Assembly (NCBI GenBank): GCA_016720115.1
Contig: JADJXT010000001.1
Coordinates: 1,116,001 to 1,180,000, forward strand
DNA from: Sphingomonadales bacterium
Lineage (GTDB): Bacteria; Pseudomonadota; Alphaproteobacteria; Sphingomonadales; Sphingomonadaceae
Length of the DNA: 64,000 nt
Direction of reading: 5' to 3'
The position numbers and the translations under genes were made by a program. The notes beneath the pieces are model-generated. The model was not told where the DNA came from and ran no database searches. It saw nothing but the letters and a program-made list of their open reading frames with translations. Shown here piece after piece: positions 56,569 to 64,000 of the stretch. Each line of letters starts with the position of its first letter. Position 1 is the stretch's first letter.

Positions 56569-58212
56569 ATGGCTGCAAAAGACGTGAAATTTGGCCGCGA
56601 CGCGCGTGAGCGCATCCTGCGCGGTGTCGATATCCTCGCCGACGCGGTGAAGGTTACCCTCGGCCCCAAGGGCCGCAATGTCGTGATCGACAAGAGCTTT
56701 GGCGCACCCCGCATCACCAAGGACGGCGTCACCGTCGCCAAGGAAATCGAACTGAAGGACAAGTTCGAAAATATGGGTGCCCAGATGCTGCGCGAAGTGG
56801 CCAGCAAAGCCAACGACGCTGCCGGTGACGGCACCACCACCGCGACCGTTCTCGCCCAGGCGATCGTGCGCGAAGGCATGAAGTCGGTTGCCGCCGGCAT
56901 GAACCCGATGGATCTGAAGCGCGGTATCGACCAGGCTGTGACCGCAGTTGTCGCCGACCTCAAGGGCCGTTCGACCCCGGTTGCCGGTTCGTCGGAAATC
57001 GCCCAGGTCGGCATCATCTCGGCCAATGGCGACAAGGAAGTCGGCGAAAAGATCGCCGAAGCCATGGAAAAGGTCGGCAAGGAAGGCGTAATCACCGTCG
57101 AAGAAGCCAAAGGCCTCGAATTCGAACTCGACGTTGTCGAAGGCATGCAGTTCGATCGCGGGTACCTGTCGCCCTACTTCATCACCAACACCGAAAAGAT
57201 GTCGGTCGAACTCGAAAATCCGTACATCCTGATCCACGAAAAGAAGCTGTCGAACCTGCAGGCGATGCTGCCGGTTCTGGAAGCTGTGGTGCAGGCAGGC
57301 CGTCCGCTGCTGATCATCGCCGAAGACGTTGAAGGCGAAGCGCTCGCAACGCTGGTGGTCAACAAGCTGCGCGGCGGCCTGAAGATCGCTGCCGTCAAGG
57401 CTCCCGGCTTTGGCGATCGTCGCAAGGCGATGCTCGAAGACATCGCGATCCTGACCAAGGGCGAAATGATTTCCGAAGACCTCGGCATCAAGCTGGAGTC
57501 GGTCACGCTCGGCATGCTCGGCCAGGCCAAGCGCGTCACCATCGACAAGGACAACACCACCATCGTCGACGGTGCCGGTGAAGCCGATGCCATCAAGGGC
57601 CGCGTCGAAGCAATCCGTGCGCAGATCGAAACCACCACCAGCGACTATGACCGCGAAAAGCTGCAGGAACGTCTTGCCAAGCTCGCGGGCGGCGTTGCCG
57701 TGATCAAGGTTGGCGGTGCGACCGAAGTCGAAGTGAAGGAACGCAAGGACCGCGTCGACGACGCGCTGCACGCAACCCGCGCGGCTGTCGAAGAAGGCAT
57801 CGTCCCCGGCGGCGGCACGGCTCTGCTCTATGCAACCAAGGCTCTCGACGGCCTCAAGGGTGCGAATGACGACCAGACCCGCGGTATCGACATCATCCGC
57901 AAGGCCATCATGGCGCCGGTTCGCCAGATTGCGGAAAATGCCGGTCATGACGGTGCGGTTGTCTCGGGCAACCTGCTGCGCGAAGGCAAGGAAGAGCAGG
58001 GTTTCAACGCTGCGACCGACACCTACGAAAACCTCAAGGCTTCGGGCGTCATCGATCCGACCAAGGTTGTGCGCACCGCGCTGCAGGATGCCGCTTCGGT
58101 CGCCGGCCTGCTGATCACCACCGAAGCAACCATCGCGGACGCTCCGGAAGACAAGGCCCCGGCAATGCCGATGGGCGGCGGCATGGGCGGCATGGGCGGA
58201 ATGGACTTCTGA
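56569..58212 (+). CDS. groL: Chaperonin GroEL
   Basis: GAAGGA at 56555-56560 favours the ATG at 56569 (MAAKDVKFG) over the one six bases earlier. The 547-aa protein carries VTLGPKGRNVVIDKSFGAPR, NDAAGDGTTTATVLAQAIVR with the ATP-binding Asp, AAVEEGIVPGGGTALLYATK and the C-terminal GGM-rich tail. It folds proteins with GroES. The frame is intact and codon use is strongly biased, as expected for a highly expressed gene. Confidence 0.97.
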   Translation: MAAKDVKFGRDARERILRGVDILADAVKVTLGPKGRNVVIDKSFGAPRITKDGVTVAKEIELKDKFENMGAQMLREVASKANDAAGDGTTTATVLAQAIVREGMKSVAAGMNPMDLKRGIDQAVTAVVADLKGRSTPVAGSSEIAQVGIISANGDKEVGEKIAEAMEKVGKEGVITVEEAKGLEFELDVVEGMQFDRGYLSPYFITNTEKMSVELENPYILIHEKKLSNLQAMLPVLEAVVQAGRPLLIIAEDVEGEALATLVVNKLRGGLKIAAVKAPGFGDRRKAMLEDIAILTKGEMISEDLGIKLESVTLGMLGQAKRVTIDKDNTTIVDGAGEADAIKGRVEAIRAQIETTTSDYDREKLQERLAKLAGGVAVIKVGGATEVEVKERKDRVDDALHATRAAVEEGIVPGGGTALLYATKALDGLKGANDDQTRGIDIIRKAIMAPVRQIAENAGHDGAVVSGNLLREGKEEQGFNAATDTYENLKASGVIDPTKVVRTALQDAASVAGLLITTEATIADAPEDKAPAMPMGGGMGGMGGMDF

Positions 58213-58246
58213 TCCACTCCGTTCAGCCTCGCGCTGACACACAAAG

Positions 58247-58276
58247 GGCCGGTGGGGAAACTCACCGGCCTTTTTT
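58247..58276 (+). terminator. Rho-independent terminator of groESL
   Basis: GGCCGGTG and CACCGGCC form an 8-bp stem with an 8-nt loop followed by TTTTTT, 35 bases after the groL stop. Confidence 0.92.
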
Positions 58277-58300
58277 GTTACGGCAAAGTCACCTATTGGA

Positions 58301-58855
58301 ATGCCCGTGTCCCGTCTGATCCTGTTCAACAAACCCTATGGCGTGCTGTCGCAATTCACCGATCGCGGCGGCGAGGGCGCGCGGGCGACGCTTTCGGATC
58401 ATCTCGATATCCCCGCTGTCTATCCGGCAGGCAGGCTCGACCGCGATAGCGAGGGACTTTTGCTGCTGACCAATGACGGGCGCTTGCAGGCGCGGATATC
58501 CGAGCCGAAGTTCAAGATGCCCAAACGCTATCTGGTGCAGGTGGAAGGCGATATTGGTGCGGATGCCCTCGACCAGTTGCGAAAGGGCGTCCGCCTCAAG
58601 GATGGCATCACCTTGCCCGCCGAAGCGGACCGTATCGCCGAACCCGCCTTATGGCCGCGCGATCCGCCGGTGCGGTTTCGCAAGTCGGTGCCCGATTGCT
58701 GGATCGCGCTGACCATCAGCGAAGGCCGCAACCGGCAGGTGCGCCGGATGACGGCGGCTGTGGGCTTTCCCACGCTCCGGCTTGTGCGCTGGTCGGTCGG
58801 CGACTGGACGGTCGAAGGGCTTGCGCCGGGTGAGTGGCGCGAAATCCGGGTTTAG
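58301..58855 (+). CDS. rluE: RsuA/RluE family pseudouridine synthase
   Basis: The 184-aa protein lacks an S4 domain and starts LILFNKPYGVLSQFTDRGGE. The catalytic Asp is in YPAGRLDRDSEGLLLLTNDG, followed by KFKMPKRYLVQVEGDIGADA and TISEGRNRQVRRMTAAVGFP. The absence of S4, small size and PYGVLSQFT are typical of RluE, which modifies 23S rRNA U2457. The frame is intact. Confidence 0.88.
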   Translation: MPVSRLILFNKPYGVLSQFTDRGGEGARATLSDHLDIPAVYPAGRLDRDSEGLLLLTNDGRLQARISEPKFKMPKRYLVQVEGDIGADALDQLRKGVRLKDGITLPAEADRIAEPALWPRDPPVRFRKSVPDCWIALTISEGRNRQVRRMTAAVGFPTLRLVRWSVGDWTVEGLAPGEWREIRV

Positions 58856-58858
58856 CGG

Positions 58859-59542
58859 TCAACCGTCGAGCGCGTAGCCGACCGATCGGATCGTGCGGAT
58901 CGGATCGTCCTTGCCCGCAAGCTCTATCGCACTGCGCAGGCGGCGGATGTGCACATCAACGGTGCGCAGTTCGATATCGCTGTCATGCCCCCAAACCGCG
59001 TCGAGTAACTGGCTGCGCGACTGGGCCCGGCCAGGCCGTTCCATGAAGTGGCGCAACAGGCGGAATTCGGTCGGACCGAGTGCAATCTGTGCACCGTCGC
59101 GTTTCACGCGCACGGCAACCGGGTCCAGTTCCAGATCACCGACGACCAGCGTGCTGCCGGTGACTGCGGGCCGCGTCCGCCGCAGCACTGCTTCGACCCG
59201 GGCGCGCAGTTCGCGGGGGGAAAAGGGCTTGGTGACATAATCGTCTGCCCCGGTTTCAAGACCGCGGATGCGATCCTCTTCCTCACCGCGCGCGGTCAGC
59301 ATGATGATCGGGATTGCAGCGGTTTCCTTGCCTTTGCGCAACCGGCGGCAGACTTCGATGCCGGGCAGTTGCTCGATCATCCAGTCTAGAATGATGATAT
59401 CGGGATGAAATTCCTCGGCGATCAGCAGTGCCTCCTCGCCATCGACTGTCTGTTCAACTTCGAATCCGGCGCTTTCAAAGGTCCATGAAAGCAGCTCGGC
59501 AAGCGCGGGTTCATCTTCGACGATGAGGATTTTCGGGGTCAT
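58859..59542 (-). CDS. phoB: Phosphate regulon response regulator PhoB
   Basis: The 227-aa protein has a receiver domain (ILIVEDEPALAELLSWTFES, phosphoacceptor Asp53 in PDIIILDWMIEQLPGIEVCR, IPIIMLTARGEEEDRIRGLE, DDYVTKPFSPREL) and a winged-helix output domain (LGPTEFRLLRHFMERPGRAQ, RTVDVHIRRLRSAIELAGKD). It is last in the pst operon and overlaps phoU. Its partner PhoR is not in the window. Confidence 0.94.
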   Translation of the reverse strand: MTPKILIVEDEPALAELLSWTFESAGFEVEQTVDGEEALLIAEEFHPDIIILDWMIEQLPGIEVCRRLRKGKETAAIPIIMLTARGEEEDRIRGLETGADDYVTKPFSPRELRARVEAVLRRTRPAVTGSTLVVGDLELDPVAVRVKRDGAQIALGPTEFRLLRHFMERPGRAQSRSQLLDAVWGHDSDIELRTVDVHIRRLRSAIELAGKDDPIRTIRSVGYALDG

Positions 59543-60231
59543 TCGTCGTCCTCGACACGGGTGCCGCTGCGATCGGTGAAATAGCGCCCGGTCGCTGCAT
59601 AATAGACCATCTCGGCGACATTGGTGGCATGATCGCCGATCCGTTCCAGATTGCGCGCGATGAACAGCAGGTGCGCCGCCGTGCTGATCGTGGCGGGGTT
59701 CTCCATCATGTGTGATACGAGGTTGCGGAACAGGCTGTTGTAGAAATTGTCGAGCTTTTCGTCGCGCGCGATGACCTCAACGGCAAGGTGCGCATCGCGT
59801 GCCGCATAGGCGTTGAGGATGTCGCGCACCATGCCCTGCGCAATATCGGCCATGGCAGGGATCAACGTCAGCGGTTCGATGGAGCCCTTGGCCCCAAGCT
59901 CGCCAACGCGCTTGGCAATGTTCTTCGCATAATCGCCGATACGTTCGACCACGCCCGAAATCTTGAGCGCCGCGATCACGTCGCGCAGATCATCGGCCAT
60001 CGGCGCGCGCAGGGCGATAATGCGAATTGCGAGCTGGTCGACCTCTGCCTCAAGGGCATCAAGCTTCGCATCCGAAGCGACGACCAGCCCCGCCTTGGCT
60101 TCATCGCGGTTGACCAGCGCGTCGATGGCATCGGCAATCGCCACCTCGGCCAGACCGCCCATTTCGGCAATCAGGCCGCGCAGCCGGCTGATATCCTCGT
60201 CAAATGCCTTTACTGTATGGTTGTCTGCCAT
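59539..60231 (-). CDS. phoU: Phosphate transport regulator PhoU
   Basis: The 230-aa all-helical protein has two PhoU repeats with acidic metal-binding patches: residues 15-110 (DDLRDVIAALKISGVVERIG, DYAKNIAKRV) and 115-215 (LFIARNLERIGDHATNVAEM). ERIGDYAKN and ERIGDHATN are the paired E/DxxxD motifs. PhoU mediates the inhibitory signal from PstB to PhoR when phosphate is plentiful. It ends overlapping phoB. Confidence 0.94.
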   Translation of the reverse strand: MADNHTVKAFDEDISRLRGLIAEMGGLAEVAIADAIDALVNRDEAKAGLVVASDAKLDALEAEVDQLAIRIIALRAPMADDLRDVIAALKISGVVERIGDYAKNIAKRVGELGAKGSIEPLTLIPAMADIAQGMVRDILNAYAARDAHLAVEVIARDEKLDNFYNSLFRNLVSHMMENPATISTAAHLLFIARNLERIGDHATNVAEMVYYAATGRYFTDRSGTRVEDDE

Positions 60232-60240
60232 GTCTGGTCC

Positions 60241-61011
60241 TTATCCGTAACGACCGGTAATATAGTCTTTGGTGCGTTCTTCGCGCGGGTTGGTGAAGAT
60301 GGTCGAAGTCTCGCCATATTCGACGACCGAACCCAGATGGAAAAAGGCGGTGCGCTGCGAAACGCGCGCGGCCTGTTGCATCGAGTGGGTGACGATGACG
60401 ATGGCGTAGCGTCCTTTCAGTTCGTCGATCAGTTCCTCGATGCGCGCCGTGGCGATCGGATCGAGCGCCGAGCAGGGTTCGTCCATCAAAATGACTTCGG
60501 GGCTGACCGCGATGGCGCGCGCGATGCACAGCCGCTGCTGCTGGCCGCCCGACAACGCGGTTCCGGCGTCGGACAGCCGGTCCTTCACCTCGTCCCAAAG
60601 CCCGGCGCGGCGCAGCGATTTCTCGACAATCGCATCCATGTCGGTCTTGCTGGCGGCCAACCCGTGAATCCGCGGGCCGTAAGCGACATTTTCGTATATC
60701 GATTTGGGAAACGGGTTGGGCTTTTGGAACACCATGCCCACGCGTGCACGCAACTGCACGACGTCCATGCCGCTCGCATAGATATCCTTGCCATCCAGTT
60801 CGATGGCCCCCTCGACGCGGCAGGACGGGATGGTGTCGTTCATGCGGTTCAGCGTCCGCAAAAAGGTCGACTTGCCGCAGCCCGAAGGGCCGATAAAGGC
60901 CGTGACATGTTCGGTCGCGATATCGATCGAGACATCGCGGATGGCCTGTTTGTCGCCGTAAAACACGTTTACGCTGCGGGCGGATATTTTGAGGTTTGGG
61001 GTATCTGACAT
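60241..61011 (-). CDS. pstB: Phosphate ABC transporter ATP-binding protein PstB
   Basis: The 256-aa ATPase has Walker A VTAFIGPSGCGKSTFLRTLN, the phosphate-family segment RMNDTIPSCRVEGAIELDGK, signature ALSGGQQQRLCIARAIAV, Walker B EVILMDEPCSALDPIATARI and the H-loop AIVIVTHSMQQAARVSQRTA. It powers phosphate uptake through PstC/PstA. It lies three bases after pstA. Confidence 0.96.
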   Translation of the reverse strand: MSDTPNLKISARSVNVFYGDKQAIRDVSIDIATEHVTAFIGPSGCGKSTFLRTLNRMNDTIPSCRVEGAIELDGKDIYASGMDVVQLRARVGMVFQKPNPFPKSIYENVAYGPRIHGLAASKTDMDAIVEKSLRRAGLWDEVKDRLSDAGTALSGGQQQRLCIARAIAVSPEVILMDEPCSALDPIATARIEELIDELKGRYAIVIVTHSMQQAARVSQRTAFFHLGSVVEYGETSTIFTNPREERTKDYITGRYG

Positions 61012-61014
61012 GGT

Positions 61015-61896
61015 TTACCAGCGGGTTTCGAATTTGTTGCGAAGATAGATGGCGACGCCGTTCATGGCGATCAGCACGAACAATAGCACAATGATCGCGG
61101 CAGATGTGTTCTGGACGAAACCCTGATCGACTTCGTCCGACCAGAGGAAAATCTGCATCGGCAACACCGACGAGGGATCGGTGATGCCGCCCGGCGGGGT
61201 GGAAACGAAAGCGCGCATCCCGATCATCAGCAGCGGTGCAGTCTCGCCCAGCGCGCGGGCCATGCCGATGATCGTGCCGGTCAGGATTCCGGGCAGTGCG
61301 AGCGGCAGGACATGGTGGAACACGGTCTGCACCTTGCTGGCACCCACGGCGAGGGCGGCATCGCGGATCGACGGCGGAACGGCCTTGATGGCATTGCGCC
61401 CGGAGATCACGATGACCGGCATCGTCATCAGCGCGAGTGTCATCCCGCCGACAAGTGGTGAGGAGCGTGGCAGGTGCATGAACTGGATGAACACCGCGAG
61501 GCCGAGCAGGCCGAAGATGATCGAGGGCACCGCCGCGAGGTTGTTGATCGACACCTCGACCCAGTCGACCCAGCGCGCGCGGGGGGCGAATTCTTCGAGA
61601 TAGATCGCGGCGAGCACGCCCATCGGGAAAGCCAGCGCCAGCGTGACCAGCATGGTCCAGAGCGAACCCTTGACCGCGCTCCACACGCCCGCCGTTGCCG
61701 GATCGGTGGAGTCCGAACCGGAGAGGAAGCTCCAGTCGAGCCCGGCGATGCCGTTTTTCAGCATCGTGAACAGCAGCACGGCGAGGAACAGCATCGACAG
61801 GACGATGGCTGCAAAACCCAGCGCCTTGAAACGCCGCTCGGCGGCATAGCGCTTGTTGAGGCGCGCGGTCGCTTCGGGGGATTGCCAGTTACTCAT
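61015..61896 (-). CDS. pstA: Phosphate ABC transporter permease PstA
   Basis: The 293-aa permease has six membrane helices, beginning ALGFAAIVLSMLFLAVLLFT, then GSLWTMLVTLALAFPMGVLA, and the EAA-loop region IRDAALAVGASKVQTVFHHV, LPLALPGILTGTIIGMARAL, GETAPLLMIGM. It pairs with PstC. The start overlaps the pstC end by eight bases. Confidence 0.94.
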   Translation of the reverse strand: MSNWQSPEATARLNKRYAAERRFKALGFAAIVLSMLFLAVLLFTMLKNGIAGLDWSFLSGSDSTDPATAGVWSAVKGSLWTMLVTLALAFPMGVLAAIYLEEFAPRARWVDWVEVSINNLAAVPSIIFGLLGLAVFIQFMHLPRSSPLVGGMTLALMTMPVIVISGRNAIKAVPPSIRDAALAVGASKVQTVFHHVLPLALPGILTGTIIGMARALGETAPLLMIGMRAFVSTPPGGITDPSSVLPMQIFLWSDEVDQGFVQNTSAAIIVLLFVLIAMNGVAIYLRNKFETRW

Positions 61897-63271
61897 AAGC
61901 CTCCCGGAAGCGCTTCACGACGCGCAGCGCAACAATGTTGAGGATGAGCGTGACGATGAACAACACCAGACCCAGCGCAAAGGCCGACAATGTGGTCGGA
62001 TGATCGAAACTGCCTTCGCCGGTGAGCAGTGCGGCAATCTGGTAGGTCACGGTGGTCATGCGCTCGAACGGATTGGCCGACAGGTTGGCTGAGGCACCCG
62101 CCGCCATATAGACAATCATCGTTTCGCCGATCGCGCGGCTGATGGCGAGCATGATGCCTGCGACAATGCCGGGTAACGCGGCAGGAATCAGAACCTTCTT
62201 GATCGTCTCTGAAGTCGTCGCCCCCATGGCGAGCGAGCCGTCGCGCATGGCTTGCGGCACGGCGGCGATGCTGTCGTCCGCCATCGAGGAGACAAAGGGG
62301 ATGATCATCACGCCCATGACCAGACCCGCCGCCAGCGCGCTTTCCGTCGAGGCATTGGTGATGCCGATGGCCAGCGCGAGGTCGCGGATGAACGGAGCGG
62401 CGGTCAGAGCCGCGAAATAGCCGTAAACAACGGTGGGAATCCCCGCGAGGATTTCAAGCATCGGCTTCAGGACGCTGCGCGCGCGCGGGTTCGCATATTG
62501 GGTGAGGTAAATCGCACTCATCAACCCGAACGGGATTGCCACCAGCATCGCGATGATCGCGCCGATGAAGAAGGTGCCCCAGAACAGCGGCACAGCGCCC
62601 AGATCGTCGCCCATGTCCGAGGTCGGTGAGGCCATGGTATCGGGCGTCCAGTTGGTCCCGAACAGGAAATCGACCGGGCTGACCATCGCAAAGAAGCGCG
62701 CCGATTCAAAGATCAGCGAGGCGATGATGCCCATAGTGGTGATGATCGCAATGAAAGAGGCCAGCAGCAGCGCGCCGAGCACGATACGCTCAATCTTGGT
62801 GCGTGCCGGAAAGCCCGCCTTGATCCGCGTATATCCGAAAGCGAGGCCAGCCAGCGCGACGACTATGGCGAGCACCGCACCGATCCAACCGAACCTGGTC
62901 TGTGCCGTAGAAACGGCTGGAACGAGTTGCCGGGCGACCGGATCGGAAACAAAGGCGTTCGGGTTATTTGCCAGCGCAAAGGCTTCGTTGAGAATGGTAT
63001 TGCGCTCGAATTCGAATGCCGGAAGCTGGGCCGCCGCCGGATCGGCAAGGATTGCGCCGTGGATCAGGCCGGGTGAAATCAGCGACCAGATCCAGATGAC
63101 AATCAATGCCGGAACGATGGTCCAGATCGCCGCGTACAGGCCATAATGGCCCGGCAAAGCAAGCTTTAGCTTGCCTGCGACCGGCGCAAAATGCGCCGAG
63201 CGTGCGCGCGACATGGCCCAGGCGATAACGCCAAGGCCAATCACGCTGATCAAGACAAAGGATATCGGCAT
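61889..63271 (-). CDS. pstC: Phosphate ABC transporter permease PstC
   Basis: The preferred start MPISFVLISVIGLGVIAWAM gives 460 aa. The first 200 residues form an extra N-terminal region with three membrane helices and a periplasmic loop (LPAFEFERNTILNEAFALAN), as in other alphaproteobacterial PstC. The conserved permease core follows from residue 210, ending with QAMRDGSLAMGATTSETIKK, VLIPAALPGIVAGIMLAISR and AIGETMIVYMAAG. The longer ORF start at 63409 overlaps pstS and is unlikely. Confidence 0.92.
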   Translation of the reverse strand: MPISFVLISVIGLGVIAWAMSRARSAHFAPVAGKLKLALPGHYGLYAAIWTIVPALIVIWIWSLISPGLIHGAILADPAAAQLPAFEFERNTILNEAFALANNPNAFVSDPVARQLVPAVSTAQTRFGWIGAVLAIVVALAGLAFGYTRIKAGFPARTKIERIVLGALLLASFIAIITTMGIIASLIFESARFFAMVSPVDFLFGTNWTPDTMASPTSDMGDDLGAVPLFWGTFFIGAIIAMLVAIPFGLMSAIYLTQYANPRARSVLKPMLEILAGIPTVVYGYFAALTAAPFIRDLALAIGITNASTESALAAGLVMGVMIIPFVSSMADDSIAAVPQAMRDGSLAMGATTSETIKKVLIPAALPGIVAGIMLAISRAIGETMIVYMAAGASANLSANPFERMTTVTYQIAALLTGEGSFDHPTTLSAFALGLVLFIVTLILNIVALRVVKRFREAYE

Positions 63272-63288
63272 ATGTCCGGCATTCCGGC

Positions 63289-64000
63289 TTATTTGAGGCC
63301 GCTTGCGTCCAGCAATGTCATCTTGGCGACGACATCGGCATTTTTCGTCCGAACATCCTCCGGAGCGACGACCATGCCCTTCGCCTTCAGATATCCGTCC
63401 ATGCCCCACGCCTTCGCAAATTCATTGAGGAACGGCGTGAGCGACTTGATCGCCTTCACATGTGCCGCCTTCACATAAAGGTAGAGCGGACGGGCGCCGG
63501 GATAGGAGAAATCCGAAACGCTTTCATAAGTGGGCATCACCCCCGACATCGGGATGCCTTTGATCTTCGCCATATTCTCTTCGAGGAAAGAGAAGCCGAA
63601 AATCCCGATGGCTTTCGGGTTGGCGGCGATCTTCTGCACGATCAGATTGTCATTTTCACCCTGTTCGACATAAGCGCCGTCTGTGCGCACCTTGGTGCAC
63701 AATTCATTGTGCGTGTCCTTGTCGCTATCTTTAAGTGCCTTCATCGCCGGGTCGGATTCACAACCTTTGGTCAGGATCAGTTCGGCAAGCGCATCGCGCG
63801 TTCCCGATGTTGACGGCGGGCCGTAAACCATGATGGGGATTGCGGGCAGGGCAGGGTTCACTTCGTTCCAGTTCTTCGCCGCCTGCGGTTTACCAAATGG
63901 CGTGGCGGCGAGTGCCTTGTAAACGTCTTCAGGCGTCAGCTTCATTTCCGGGCCGTTGGTGGCTTCGGCAAAGGCGATGCCGTCAAGTCCGATCTGGACT
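63289..64000 (-). CDS. pstS: Phosphate-binding protein PstS, 5' end outside window
   Basis: The visible 237 residues are the C-terminal two thirds of a periplasmic phosphate receptor: VQIGLDGIAFAEATNGPEM, VYKALAATPFGKPQAAKNWN, IMVYGPPSTSGTRDALAELI (SGTR contacts phosphate), NDNLIVQKIAANPKAIGIFG, SFLEENMAKI, and YPGARPLYLYVKAAHVKAIK. It delivers phosphate to PstCAB. Any Pho box lies upstream, beyond the right edge. The frame is intact and continues out of the window. Confidence 0.94.
   Translation of the reverse strand, partial: VQIGLDGIAFAEATNGPEMKLTPEDVYKALAATPFGKPQAAKNWNEVNPALPAIPIMVYGPPSTSGTRDALAELILTKGCESDPAMKALKDSDKDTHNELCTKVRTDGAYVEQGENDNLIVQKIAANPKAIGIFGFSFLEENMAKIKGIPMSGVMPTYESVSDFSYPGARPLYLYVKAAHVKAIKSLTPFLNEFAKAWGMDGYLKAKGMVVAPEDVRTKNADVVAKMTLLDASGLK

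Noticed and set aside
56458..58332. Minus-strand ORF of 624 aa opposite groEL
   Set aside because: Shadow of the strongly biased groEL codon use; no plausible protein features.

Overview
The window reads as alphaproteobacterial DNA, most likely from a sphingomonad (order Sphingomonadales). This rests on the high GC content, the fumC-sspB-his arrangement, a CIRCE-controlled groESL, the ATP12 chaperone, DUF2585, and an integrative conjugative element (ICE) of the Trb type often seen in that group. No 16S gene is present, so the assignment is by gene content only.

Positions 1 to about 36.87 kb are the right-hand part of an ICE; its left end and integrase lie outside the window. From left to right it holds: a strawberry-notch helicase C-terminus, a toprim protein and a DUF2493 protein; small accessory proteins (DUF736, XRE, DUF2285, AlpA-like); a replication and partition block (repA with iteron-like repeats, parA, a parG-like gene); DUF2840, TraF peptidase, a second DUF736 and a lytic transglycosylase; an oriT-like palindrome beside a VirD2/DUF3363 relaxase; TraG coupling protein; and the mating-pair operon trbB-C-D-E-J-K-L-F-G-I with a DUF2274 gene. 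A LysR gene follows on the minus strand. The cargo slot between LysR and the attachment site holds a five-gene minus-strand operon: ribbon-helix-helix protein, PLD/SNF2 helicase, DUF4391 protein, type III Mod and type III Res. It looks like a compound anti-phage system built around a type III restriction-modification core. The element ends at an intact tRNA-Arg(CCG), with the 5' half of a second, slightly different tRNA-Arg(CCG) about 250 bp further on.

From about 37.4 kb the sequence is host chromosome: acyl-CoA dehydrogenase, a TIGR03084-like protein, PBP1A, several envelope proteins, crcB, two pseudouridine synthases, a PaiB-like flavoprotein, a HAD phosphatase, an ATP12 chaperone, gmk, fumC, sspB, hisBHAF, a DUF692/truncated DUF2063 pair, groESL, and the minus-strand phosphate operon pstS-C-A-B-phoU-phoB, which runs off the right edge.

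Many genes between 1 and 41 kb are broken by single-base insertions or deletions, mostly in short G/C runs. Housekeeping genes are affected too, whereas 42-64 kb looks clean. I therefore treat most breaks as probable sequence errors and annotate the reconstructed genes across them. One vapC-like toxin gene looks like a true relic.
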